Below the pieces are notes generated by a model. The model was not told where the DNA came from, did not search any database, and was given only the letters and a program-made list of their open reading frames with translations. Position numbers and translations under genes: made by a program. Positions 6,555-14,798 of a stretch of 19,022 bases of DNA are shown one piece after another (position 1 is the first letter of the stretch; each line of letters starts with the position of its first letter). The stretch spans positions 1 through 19,022 of the forward strand of contig CAJTQA010000053.1 of the NCBI GenBank assembly GCA_910578455.1. The letters are read 5' to 3'. Source of the stretch: an uncultured Dorea sp. GTDB lineage: Bacteria > Bacillota > Clostridia > Lachnospirales > Lachnospiraceae.

Positions 6555-8312
6555 ATGGAAAGATGGACGATTTTAAGGAAAGGCGCTGATTTTGAAAGGA
6601 TTGGAAAAAAATTCCGTATCAGCCCAAGGCTGGCATGCCTGATCCGCAACCGGGATATTGTCGGAGACGAGGAGGTGAGGCAGTACCTTTACGGAACACT
6701 GGCAGACCTTTATGACGGAGGCCTCATGAAAGATATGGACAGGGCGGTGCGTATCCTGAAAGAGAAGATTCAGGGAAAGAAGAAGATACGGGTAATCGGG
6801 GATTATGACAGCGACGGCGTGAACTCTGCGTACATACTTTCAAGTGCCCTTAAAAGGCTGGGAGCGGATGCGGACACGGATATCCCTGACAGGATGAAGG
6901 ACGGTTACGGTCTGAATGTCCGCCTGATTGAAAAGGCGCATGAGGACGGGATTGACACGATCCTTACCTGCGACAACGGGATTGCCGCAAAGGAAGAAAT
7001 CCGTTACGGGAAAAGCCTTGGCATGACGGTTATCGTTACGGACCACCATGAAGTGCCTTTTGAGGAGGGAGATGAAGGGAAATGCTTTATCCTGCCGCCT
7101 GCGGACGCGGTGGTGGATCCGAAGCGGGAGGACTGCCCCTATCCGTTTAAAGGGCTGTGCGGCGCTGCGGTGGCGTACAAGCTGGCAGAAAAGGTGTATG
7201 AGAGTTTCGGGAGGGAAACAGGGGAGATAGAAGACCTTATTGAAAATGTTGCCATCGCCACAGTGACGGATGTGATGGAGATTGTGGGAGAAAACCGTAT
7301 CTTTGTAAGGGAAGGCTTAAAAAGAATCCGGTTTACGGAAAATCCGGGACTCAGGGCGCTTCTTGCATGTACCGGAACTGAGGAGAAGGAGATTGGGTAC
7401 TATCATGCGGGATTCGTGATCGGCCCGTGCCTCAATGCCGGGGGGAGGCTCGCCACTGCAAAACAGGCGCTGAGGCTCTTTGAGACGGAAGATAAGGAAG
7501 AGGCGCTCAGGCTGGCGGAAGGGCTTAAGGAGCTGAATGAAGAGCGCAAAGACATGACGGAAAAGGCGGTGGATGAAGGAACGGATATAATAGAAAGCAC
7601 AGATGTGGGGAAAGATAAGGTTCTGCTCCTCTATCTTCAGGACTGCCATGAGAGCATTGCGGGAATCGTGGCGGGGAGGATCCGGGAGCGTTTCCACAAA
7701 CCGGCCTTTGTCCTGACAGACGCGGTGCAGGAGGCGAAAGGCTCCGGGCGTTCCATTGAGGCGTACCATATGTACGAGGAGCTGAACCGATGCAGCGAAT
7801 ATCTCACAAAGTTCGGGGGGCACAAGCTTGCAGCGGGATTTTCCCTGAAAAAGGAATATATAGGATTGCTGCGGCAGAAACTAAATGAGAACTGTGTGCT
7901 GACAGAGGAAGAAATGGCAGAAAAAGTAGTGATTGACATGGAGATGCCTTTTTCATGCGTTACAGAGGAGCTGATCCGGGAGCTGGAGCTTTTAGAACCC
8001 TGCGGGAACGGCAATAAGAAACCGGTTTTTGCCAGGAGGAACGCGGCGATTCTGAGCGGCAGGGTGCTCGGAAAGAACGGAAACGTGCTGAGGCTGAGGA
8101 TGGACGACACAACAGCATCGGTGGAGGCAGTCTATTTCGGAGATATCGGCGGGTTTACTGCCTGCCTGGAGGAAAAATACGGCAAAGGGGCATGGGAAGA
8201 GATGCTGCGGGGGCGAAAGAGGGATATGGAGCTGACGGTGACGTATTATCCGAAAATAAATGAATATCAGGGGAGGAGGAGCGTCCAGATTGTGATTACG
8301 CATTATAAATAG
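6555..8312 (+). CDS. recJ: single-stranded-DNA 5'-3' exonuclease RecJ family (DHH/DHHA1)
   Basis: A 585-residue DHH-superfamily phosphoesterase. Visible metal-binding motifs are D83-Y-D85-S-D87-G (motif I), C-D140-N-G (motif II) and D163-H-H165 (motif III). GPCLNAGGRLATA follows, then a DHHA1 domain ending in KFGGHKLAAGFS (GGH at 421-423). The last ~110 residues resemble the OB-like domain of RecJ. RecJ degrades single-stranded DNA in recombination and mismatch repair. It is shorter than the B. subtilis protein (about 786 residues), as in many Lachnospiraceae. ATG 6555 is preferred because GGAGGA (6543-6548) precedes it; an upstream TTG at 6501 lies inside the hairpin. There is no clear promoter between that hairpin and the gene; a weak TTGCCA (6501), 17 bp, TGTCAT (6524) is possible. 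Confidence 0.88.
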   Translation: MERWTILRKGADFERIGKKFRISPRLACLIRNRDIVGDEEVRQYLYGTLADLYDGGLMKDMDRAVRILKEKIQGKKKIRVIGDYDSDGVNSAYILSSALKRLGADADTDIPDRMKDGYGLNVRLIEKAHEDGIDTILTCDNGIAAKEEIRYGKSLGMTVIVTDHHEVPFEEGDEGKCFILPPADAVVDPKREDCPYPFKGLCGAAVAYKLAEKVYESFGRETGEIEDLIENVAIATVTDVMEIVGENRIFVREGLKRIRFTENPGLRALLACTGTEEKEIGYYHAGFVIGPCLNAGGRLATAKQALRLFETEDKEEALRLAEGLKELNEERKDMTEKAVDEGTDIIESTDVGKDKVLLLYLQDCHESIAGIVAGRIRERFHKPAFVLTDAVQEAKGSGRSIEAYHMYEELNRCSEYLTKFGGHKLAAGFSLKKEYIGLLRQKLNENCVLTEEEMAEKVVIDMEMPFSCVTEELIRELELLEPCGNGNKKPVFARRNAAILSGRVLGKNGNVLRLRMDDTTASVEAVYFGDIGGFTACLEEKYGKGAWEEMLRGRKRDMELTVTYYPKINEYQGRRSVQIVITHYK

Positions 8313-8326
8313 GGCGTAAAGGGCGC

Positions 8327-8342
8327 AATATTCGGTAATATT
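8327..8342 (+). promoter_or_regulatory. PurBox-like dyad upstream of the apt promoter
   Basis: A perfect dyad AATATT-CGGT-AATATT. On the - strand, ATTACCGAATATT matches 12 of 13 positions of the Bacillus/Lactococcus PurBox pattern AWWWCCGAACWWT. It ends 15 bp before the -35 of apt, so its centre is about 60 bp upstream of the expected transcription start. A weaker CGGAAT repeat follows at 8349-8354. That a PurR binds here is inferred only from the match and the adjacent purine gene. Confidence 0.35.
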
Positions 8343-8357
8343 CCTATGCGGAATTGT

Positions 8358-8386
8358 TTGAAAATCGTGCCGGAAGATGCTATACT
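8358..8386 (+). promoter_or_regulatory. sigma A promoter of the apt-rel unit (extended -10)
   Basis: TTGAAA at 8358-8363, a 17-bp spacer and TATACT at 8381-8386, with TG at the extended -10 position (8378-8379). Transcription would start near 8393, about 34 nt before the apt ATG. Confidence 0.8.
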
Positions 8387-8426
8387 GTAATATGTGTAAT
8401 TTTACAAAAGAAACGGAGAGATATTT

Positions 8427-8951
8427 ATGAAACCTATAGAAGAATATGTAAGGAGCATTCCGGATTTCCCGGAGCCGGGAATTATTTTCAGAGACGTGAC
8501 AAGTGTCCTGCAGGATGCAGAAGGCCTGCGCCTGTCTATTGACCTGATGCAGGAAAAGCTGAAAGGCGTGGATTTTGACGTTATCGTAGGGCCGGAGTCC
8601 AGAGGATTTATCTTCGGAGTGCCGATTGCTTACAATCTTCACAAGCCATTCGTGCCAATCCGAAAAAAAGGGAAACTCCCCTGTGAGACAGCGTCCATAG
8701 AGTACGCGCTTGAGTACGGCACAGCGGAGATTGAGATTCATAAAGATGCCGTCAAGGAAGGGCAGAGGGTCGTGATCATCGATGACCTGATGGCGACAGG
8801 CGGCACCAACGAGGCTATGGTAAAGCTGATTGAGGGGCTTGGGGGAAAGGTCGTAAAGTGCGTGTGCCTGATGGAGCTTGCCGGGCTTGAGGGAAGAAAG
8901 AGGCTTTCAGGGTATGACGTGGATTCCGTGATCATATACCCGGGGAAATAA
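8427..8951 (+). CDS. apt: adenine phosphoribosyltransferase
   Basis: A 174-residue cytosolic enzyme of the usual Apt length. The N-terminus carries the Apt pattern IPDFPEPGIIFRDVT, the middle has VGPESRGFIFGVPIAY and PIRKKGKLP, and the PRPP-binding loop is DDLMATGGT at 119-127. It converts adenine and phosphoribosyl pyrophosphate to AMP and pyrophosphate, salvaging adenine. GGAG at 8415-8418 sits 8 nt before the ATG. It is first in a likely operon with rel, 50 bp downstream, so purine salvage and (p)ppGpp metabolism share a promoter; this pairing is common in Firmicutes. A PurBox-like dyad lies upstream of the promoter. Confidence 0.97.
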   Translation: MKPIEEYVRSIPDFPEPGIIFRDVTSVLQDAEGLRLSIDLMQEKLKGVDFDVIVGPESRGFIFGVPIAYNLHKPFVPIRKKGKLPCETASIEYALEYGTAEIEIHKDAVKEGQRVVIIDDLMATGGTNEAMVKLIEGLGGKVVKCVCLMELAGLEGRKRLSGYDVDSVIIYPGK

Positions 8952-9001
8952 AATGTTTGGGAGAGTTGTTATAGAAATTGACAGAGGAAGGAGGAGAGCC
9001 T

Positions 9002-11350
9002 ATGCCTGATGAAAAGAACAGACAGGAATCAGCCCAGGGAACGTTGCGTCCGTCTTCGCTTATGGAAGACCTTGCGCTTGGTCTTGAAGTGGTGGACGGA
9101 CATGCGATCAAATCGCCGAAAGACTACGAAGATCCGGATAAGCTCTATGACATGCTGATCGCATGCATCCGGAAGTATCATCCGTCTACGGATGTCAGCA
9201 TGATATCCAAAGCGTACCATCTGGCAAAGAAGGCTCACGGGGAGCAGTTCCGCAAATCCGGAGAGCCTTATATCGTGCATCCTCTGTGGGTAGCCATCAT
9301 CCTTGCGGAGCTTGAGATGGATAAAGAGACCATCGCTGCGGGAATGATGCATGATGTCATTGAAGATACAAAGATTGGCGAAGAGAAACTGAAAAAGGAA
9401 TTTGGCGAGGACGTCCTCTTTCTTGTGGACGGCGTGACAAAGCTGGGGCAGCTGTCGTATTCTTCCGACAAGCTGGAGGTGCAGGCCGAGAGCCTGAGGA
9501 AGATGTTCCTTGCCATGGCCAAGGATATCCGTGTTATTATCATCAAGCTTGCCGACCGCCTGCACAATATGCGGACGCTTCAGTTTATGACGCCTGCAAA
9601 GCAGAAGGAAAAGGCGAAAGAGACGATGGACATCTATGCGCCCATCGCACAGCGTCTCGGGATTTCCAAGATAAAGACGGAGCTTGATGACCTGTCTTTA
9701 AAATATTCCCAGCCGGAGGTGTTCTTTGACCTGGTGGAGCAGATCAATGCAAGGAAGACGGAGCGGGAAGAGTTTGTGGACCAGATTGTAAAGGAAGTGT
9801 CCTGCCACATGAAGAATTCCAACATCAAGGCTGACGTGAGCGGCAGGGTAAAGCATTTCTTCAGCATTTACAAAAAGATGGTCAACCAGGATAAGACCGT
9901 GGATCAGATCTACGATCTGTTTGCGGTGCGGATTATCGTGGATTCCGTAAAAGACTGCTATGGGGCGCTGGGAGTCATCCATGAGCTTTACACTCCGATT
10001 CCGGGGCGCTTTAAAGATTATATCGCGATGCCAAAGCCGAATATGTACCAGTCGCTCCACACGACGCTGATGGGAACCGGGGGCCAGCCCTTTGAGATTC
10101 AGATACGCACGGTGGAGATGCACAAGACGGCGGAGTACGGTATCGCAGCCCATTGGAAATATAAGGAGTCCAATGACGGCAAGAAAAATATAAAGGTTCA
10201 GGAGGAAGAGAAGCTCAGCTGGCTGAGGCAGATTCTGGAGTGGCAGAGGGATATGTCGGATAACCGCGAGTTTTTAAATCTCCTGAAGGGGGATCTTGAC
10301 CTTTTTGCGGAAGATGTCTACTGTTTCACGCCCCAGGGCGATGTGAAGAACCTGCCGAACGGTTCCACGCCCATCGACTTTGCCTATGCGATACACAGCG
10401 CGGTAGGCAATAAGATGGTGGGGGCAAGGGTAAATGGAAAGCTTGTGACCATCGATTACAAGATTCAGAACGGCGACAGGATTGAGATCCTTACCTCCCA
10501 GAACTCCAGGGGGCCAAGCCGCGACTGGCTCGGGATCGTCAAGAGCACCCAGGCAAAAAATAAGATTAACCAGTGGTTTAAAAAAGAGTTCAAGGAAGAG
10601 AATATCATCAGGGGCAAGGAGATGATTGCAGGCTACTGCAAGTCCAAAGCGCTTGTGCTTGCCGATATCCTTCAGCCCCGCTATATGGAGGTCGTCCAGA
10701 ATAAGTACGGTTTCAGGGACTGGGATTCCGTGCTGGCGGCGATCGGACACGGGGGCCTTAAGGAAGGCCAGGTAGTGAACCGGCTGGCGGAAGAGTACGG
10801 GAAAGAGCATAAGCAGGAGATTACCAATGAGGTGGTTCTTGAGAAGGTGGCAGAGGCGGCAAAGAATAAAGTCCACATTGCCAAATCCAAGAGCGGCATA
10901 GTAGTCAAAGGCATCGACGATGTGGCCGTGCGTTTTTCCAGGTGCTGCAACCCGGTTCCCGGGGACGAGATCGTCGGGTTTGTCACAAGGGGAAGAGGGC
11001 TTTCCATCCACCGCACGGACTGTGTGAACATGATCCATCTGACAGAGGGCGAGCGCGCCAGGCTGATTGATGCCGAGTGGGAGGAGAGCGTCGCGGAGAA
11101 GAACGGCGGGCAGTATCTGGCAGAGATTAAGATGTATGTGTATGACAGGCAGGGACTTTTGATGGAGGTCAGCAGGATCCTTACAGAGAACGGGGTGGAT
11201 GTAAAATCCATGAACGTCCGCACAAGTAAACAGGGTACGGCAACCATCGAGACAGGGTTTATCGTCCATGGCAGGTCGGAGCTTGAGAAAGTGGTCATGA
11301 AACTCCGGCAGTTAGAGGGCGTGATTGATATTGAAAGGGCGACAGGGTAA
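9002..11350 (+). CDS. rel: bifunctional (p)ppGpp synthetase/hydrolase
   Basis: A 782-residue long RSH protein with full domain order. The HD hydrolase has H79, H93, H117-D118 and E121-D122. The synthetase has RFKD at 336-339 followed by PKPNMYQSLHTT; RFKD is typical of bifunctional Rel/SpoT rather than synthetase-only RelA. TGS starts near residue 437 (VYCFTPQGDV), the conserved CC pair is at 648-649 (RCCNPVPGD), and the C-terminal ACT domain runs from about 705 to 780. It makes and degrades (p)ppGpp in response to starved ribosomes. ATG 9002 is chosen for GGAGGAG (8990-8996) just upstream; an in-frame TTG at 8978 would put that site inside the gene. The MBL hydrolase gene starts 8 nt after the stop. 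Confidence 0.96.
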   Translation: MPDEKNRQESAQGTLRPSSLMEDLALGLEVVDGHAIKSPKDYEDPDKLYDMLIACIRKYHPSTDVSMISKAYHLAKKAHGEQFRKSGEPYIVHPLWVAIILAELEMDKETIAAGMMHDVIEDTKIGEEKLKKEFGEDVLFLVDGVTKLGQLSYSSDKLEVQAESLRKMFLAMAKDIRVIIIKLADRLHNMRTLQFMTPAKQKEKAKETMDIYAPIAQRLGISKIKTELDDLSLKYSQPEVFFDLVEQINARKTEREEFVDQIVKEVSCHMKNSNIKADVSGRVKHFFSIYKKMVNQDKTVDQIYDLFAVRIIVDSVKDCYGALGVIHELYTPIPGRFKDYIAMPKPNMYQSLHTTLMGTGGQPFEIQIRTVEMHKTAEYGIAAHWKYKESNDGKKNIKVQEEEKLSWLRQILEWQRDMSDNREFLNLLKGDLDLFAEDVYCFTPQGDVKNLPNGSTPIDFAYAIHSAVGNKMVGARVNGKLVTIDYKIQNGDRIEILTSQNSRGPSRDWLGIVKSTQAKNKINQWFKKEFKEENIIRGKEMIAGYCKSKALVLADILQPRYMEVVQNKYGFRDWDSVLAAIGHGGLKEGQVVNRLAEEYGKEHKQEITNEVVLEKVAEAAKNKVHIAKSKSGIVVKGIDDVAVRFSRCCNPVPGDEIVGFVTRGRGLSIHRTDCVNMIHLTEGERARLIDAEWEESVAEKNGGQYLAEIKMYVYDRQGLLMEVSRILTENGVDVKSMNVRTSKQGTATIETGFIVHGRSELEKVVMKLRQLEGVIDIERATG

Positions 11351-11358
11351 GAGACGGT

Positions 11359-11979
11359 ATGAGAGTGGAAAGGTTTGTAACAGGGATTATCAGTACCAAC
11401 TGTTATCTGGTAATCAATGAGGAGACAAAGCAGACGGTGATCATTGATCCGGCGGCATGTCCGAAAAAAATCCTTGGATTTATCGAAGAGGAAGGCCTTA
11501 AGATAGAGGCAATCCTCCTGACTCACGGGCATTTTGACCATATCATGGGTATTGACGCATTTTTAGAGCATTTTGATGTGCCGGTCTATGTGCACGAAGA
11601 AGATGAGCGGGTGATGAATGATCCGGCGCTGAATCAGTCGTCCACCTATACATCCGGCTATACTTTTTCGGGAGCGCAGTACCTTAGGGATAAGCAGACG
11701 CTTGAGCTTGCGGGATATGTTTTTGAGGTGATCCACACGCCGGGACATACGTGGGGCGGGTGCTGCTACTATGTGGCGTCGGAGAATGTGCTCTTCAGCG
11801 GAGATACGCTGTTTCAGGAGTCGGTGGGAAGGACAGATTTTGAGACAAGCAGCATGTCTGACCTGATGTATTCTGTCAGGGAAAAGCTGTTTAAGCTCCC
11901 GGATGAGACACATGTCTATCCGGGGCATATGGGGGAGACGCTGATCGGACATGAGAAGACGCACAATCCTTACGTTTAA
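11359..11979 (+). CDS. MBL-fold metallo-hydrolase, glyoxalase II-like
   Basis: A 206-residue protein with the metallo-beta-lactamase fold motif T-H56-G-H58-F-D60-H61, then H130 (HTPGHTWG), D149 (SGDTLF) and H190 (YPGHMGET), a complete binuclear metal site. It resembles the short glyoxalase II-like hydrolases of Firmicutes (YqgX type), which lack the long C-terminal substrate domain of classical hydroxyacylglutathione hydrolase. The substrate is unknown, and glutathione may be absent in this organism. The start lies 8 nt after the rel stop with only a weak ribosome binding site (AGACGG), suggesting translational coupling to rel. Position between rel and hemZ is common in Lachnospiraceae. Confidence 0.88.
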   Translation: MRVERFVTGIISTNCYLVINEETKQTVIIDPAACPKKILGFIEEEGLKIEAILLTHGHFDHIMGIDAFLEHFDVPVYVHEEDERVMNDPALNQSSTYTSGYTFSGAQYLRDKQTLELAGYVFEVIHTPGHTWGGCCYYVASENVLFSGDTLFQESVGRTDFETSSMSDLMYSVREKLFKLPDETHVYPGHMGETLIGHEKTHNPYV

Positions 11980-11990
11980 GAGGGCATACA

Positions 11991-13493
11991 ATGATGATTC
12001 GGGTTATATGCAGCAAAGAAACCTATATCTATAACGCATATCATATGACAAAGGCTTTTTACCCGTCTGCTGAGGTGGTATCGCAGATAGAGGAAAAAGC
12101 CTCTAATTATGTAGCAGTGATTTTTGGAGAAGAAAGTCGTATCCTTATATCCGGCAGGGAGATAGCCGAATCTTTTGGGAAAGAATGGCAGAGGGCGGCA
12201 GGTGTTTCGGATGGGAAGGCGGTGAAACACATGATAGACATCACCCTGTACCATCTCCTTGAGAAAAGGGCAGGGCGCGGCCTGGCATGGGGAATCCTGA
12301 CGGGAGTGCGGCCTACTAAGCTTGCCATGGCAAAGCTCACGGAAGGCATGTGCAGGGAAGATTTTCTTTCCTGGTTCGGGAGGGAATATCTGGTGAGCGC
12401 TAAAAAAGCGGAGCTTGCATGGGAGATTGCCTGCCGGGAGAAAGGGATCCTTGACCGGCTTGACTTAAAGGACGGATATGGCCTTTATGCCGGGATCCCG
12501 TTCTGTCCGTCCGTCTGCTCTTACTGCTCTTTCAGCTCGGGCTCCCTTGCGGCTTGGAGCAACCGGGTAGAAGATTATATAGACGCCCTCTGCCTGGAAT
12601 TAAAGTCTGTTGCGGAGAAATCCGCAGGAAAAAAGCTCAATGCCGTCTATATAGGCGGCGGTACTCCCACAACCTTGAGCGCTCCGCAGCTTGAAAAGCT
12701 TTTGACCTGCATTGAAAAGCATTTTTCCCGGGAGAATCTTTTGGAGTATACGGTGGAGGCAGGAAGGCCGGACAGCATAACGGAAGAAAAGCTGAAAGTG
12801 ATCAGGAGCCATGGGATTACCAGGATTTCCATAAATCCCCAGACGATGCAGCAGAAGACTCTCGACGCTGTCGGGAGGCGGCACACCGTGGATGAAGTGA
12901 AGAAAGCTTTTTATACAGCAAGGGAGCTTGGGTTTGATAACATAAATATGGATCTGATCGCGGGGCTTCCGGGAGAGACGGCATCGGATATGGAAGATAC
13001 ACTGCGGCAGATCGAGGAGCTTGCCCCGGACAGCATGACCGTCCATTCGCTGGCGGTTAAGAGGGCGGCAAGGATGGGGAATAAAGAGACGGAAGAGTAC
13101 CGGAAAGTAAAGGCGGAAAGGGAGAGCCAAAAAGCAGGGCGGATAGAGGAAATGATCCGGGCGGCGGGAGAATCGGCGCGCCGGATGGAACTTTCACCGT
13201 ACTATCTGTACCGGCAGAAGGATATTGCCGGGAATTTTGAAAACGTGGGCTACGCAAAGGTTGACAAAGCCGGAATATACAATATACTTATTATGGAAGA
13301 AAAACAGTCCATCATTGCGGCGGGGGCGGGGGCATCCACGAAGATCCTCTTAAAGGAGCCGGTATGCGCGCCCGGCAGCAGAAAGAAAAAGATGACAGGC
13401 ATTTACCGGCAGGAAAATGTAAAAGCGATTGACGCTTACATAGACCGGGTCGGGGAGATGATTGAGCGAAAAGGAGAATGGTTATGGCGTTAA
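11991..13493 (+). CDS. hemZ: HemZ-type radical SAM protein (coproporphyrinogen dehydrogenase family)
   Basis: A 500-residue protein. Residues 1-165 form a HemZ-specific N-terminal region. The radical SAM motif is C172-P-S-V-C176-S-Y-C179-S-F, followed by YIGGGTPTTLSA and SINPQTMQQKTLDAVGRRH as in the HemN/HemW superfamily. HemZ is assigned to oxygen-independent conversion of coproporphyrinogen III to protoporphyrinogen IX. However, the fourth cysteine of true HemN (CxxxCxxCxC) is Phe here, as in HemW-type proteins, and no other haem gene is in the window. Catalysis is therefore uncertain. Two ATGs (11991, 11994) follow the AGAGGG site; either is possible. The gene starts 11 nt after the MBL hydrolase and overlaps hisS by 10 nt. 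Confidence 0.85.
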   Translation: MMIRVICSKETYIYNAYHMTKAFYPSAEVVSQIEEKASNYVAVIFGEESRILISGREIAESFGKEWQRAAGVSDGKAVKHMIDITLYHLLEKRAGRGLAWGILTGVRPTKLAMAKLTEGMCREDFLSWFGREYLVSAKKAELAWEIACREKGILDRLDLKDGYGLYAGIPFCPSVCSYCSFSSGSLAAWSNRVEDYIDALCLELKSVAEKSAGKKLNAVYIGGGTPTTLSAPQLEKLLTCIEKHFSRENLLEYTVEAGRPDSITEEKLKVIRSHGITRISINPQTMQQKTLDAVGRRHTVDEVKKAFYTARELGFDNINMDLIAGLPGETASDMEDTLRQIEELAPDSMTVHSLAVKRAARMGNKETEEYRKVKAERESQKAGRIEEMIRAAGESARRMELSPYYLYRQKDIAGNFENVGYAKVDKAGIYNILIMEEKQSIIAAGAGASTKILLKEPVCAPGSRKKKMTGIYRQENVKAIDAYIDRVGEMIERKGEWLWR

Positions 13494-14743
13494 AGAAGAA
13501 ACCGGTAACGGGAATGAAGGATATGATGCCTGCTGAGATGGAAATACGCGATTATGTAATCCATCTTATCAAGGAAACTTATAAAACTTTTGGGTTCCAG
13601 TCTATGGAAACCCCCTGCGTGGAGCATATCGAAAACCTGTGCAGCAGGCAGGGAGGAGACAATGAGAAACTGATCTTTAAGATTTTAAAGCGCGGGGAAA
13701 AGCTTAAGCTCGACACGGCGAAGGAGGAGCAGGATCTGGTTGACGGAGGGCTTCGCTATGATCTTACCGTGCCTCTTGCCAGGTATTATGCTAACCATTC
13801 TAACGAGCTTCCGGCGCCCTTTAAGGCGATGCAGATCGGGAATGTGTGGAGGGCGGACCGCCCGCAGAAAGGCCGTTTCCGGCAGTTTGTACAGTGCGAC
13901 ATCGACATCCTTGGGGAGCCGGGATGCCTTGCGGAGATAGAGCTGATCCTTGCGACTACGGCGATGCTTGGGAAACTTGATTTTCAGAATTTTACTGTGA
14001 ACATCAATGACCGCAATATACTGAAAGGGATGGCGGCATACTGCGGATTTGAGGAGAAGGACTATGACGAGGTGTTCATAAGCCTTGACAAGATGGATAA
14101 GATAGGGGCAGAAGGCGTTGCGGCAGAGCTTACAGGGCTTGGATATGAGAAAGAGAGCGTGGACGCTTATCTTAAGCTGTTTTCGGAAATCCGCCCGGAT
14201 GTGTCGGGAATCCGCAATCTGAAGGAAAAGCTGGGAGAACATTTGAGCGTTTCGGCGGCGGACAGCATGGAGATGATCATTTCCAGCGTGGAGGCGGCAA
14301 AAGAATGTGACTTTCAGATAAAGTTCGACCCGACCCTTGTGAGAGGGCAGTCCTACTATACGGGAACAATCTTTGAGATTACCATGGATGATTTTGGCGG
14401 TTCTGTGGCAGGCGGCGGGAGATATGATAAGATGATCGGGAAGTTTACCGGGCAGGATACGCCGGCATGCGGGTTCTCCATCGGCTTTGAGCGCATCGTC
14501 ATGCTGCTTTTGGAGAACGGGTACAAGGTGCCGGAGAAAGGTGAAAAGAAAGCGTACCTTCTGGAAAAAAATATGCCAAGGGAGGGAATCCTGAAAGTCC
14601 TGGAAGCTGCGAGAGCAGACAGAGAGGCCGGGAAACAGGTGCTTATCGTAAACATGAAGAAAAACAAAAAGTTCCAGAAGGAGCAGCTCCGGGCAGAGGG
14701 GTACGAAGAGATTACCGACTGCTTTGCCGACAGGATGGCGTAG
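13484..14743 (+). CDS. hisS: histidyl-tRNA synthetase
   Basis: A 419-residue class II synthetase. It has GMKDMMPAEM near the N-terminus, a motif 2 region from about 118 (GNVWRADRPQKGRFRQF) and a HisA-like motif LVRGQSYYTG at 285-294. GGGRYDKMIGKFTG and CGFSIGFERI (motif 3) follow. It charges tRNA-His with histidine. The HisA motif is usually RGLDYYTG; Q289-S290 replace Leu-Asp, and the C-terminal anticodon-binding part is short (about 70 residues). This suggests a divergent clostridial HisRS branch. The HisZ paralogue is less likely because the motif 2 arginines are kept. ATG 13484 has AAGGAG at ideal spacing; ATG 13478 is too close to it. The gene begins within the end of hemZ. Confidence 0.9.
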   Translation: MALKKKPVTGMKDMMPAEMEIRDYVIHLIKETYKTFGFQSMETPCVEHIENLCSRQGGDNEKLIFKILKRGEKLKLDTAKEEQDLVDGGLRYDLTVPLARYYANHSNELPAPFKAMQIGNVWRADRPQKGRFRQFVQCDIDILGEPGCLAEIELILATTAMLGKLDFQNFTVNINDRNILKGMAAYCGFEEKDYDEVFISLDKMDKIGAEGVAAELTGLGYEKESVDAYLKLFSEIRPDVSGIRNLKEKLGEHLSVSAADSMEMIISSVEAAKECDFQIKFDPTLVRGQSYYTGTIFEITMDDFGGSVAGGGRYDKMIGKFTGQDTPACGFSIGFERIVMLLLENGYKVPEKGEKKAYLLEKNMPREGILKVLEAARADREAGKQVLIVNMKKNKKFQKEQLRAEGYEEITDCFADRMA

Positions 14744-14798
14744 CGCCAAAGGGAATAGTTTTGGGCTTTAATTAAGTAAGATAAAGGAGAAAAGTAAG

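Noticed and set aside
8979..8984. TTGACA before rel as a separate promoter.
   Set aside because: No -10 lies at usable spacing; the predicted region is the ribosome binding site and start of rel.
10274..11269. Long open frames on the - strand opposite rel, and similarly opposite aspS (15210-16406) and hisS (13685-14749).
   Set aside because: They lie antisense to well-recognised genes, have no recognisable protein features, and reflect the G+C-rich codon pattern of the + strand genes.
14736..14766. Terminator between hisS and aspS (TGGCG-TAG-CGCCA and GCCAAA/TTTGG pairings).
   Set aside because: The stems are only 4-5 bp and no T run follows; they look too weak to call.
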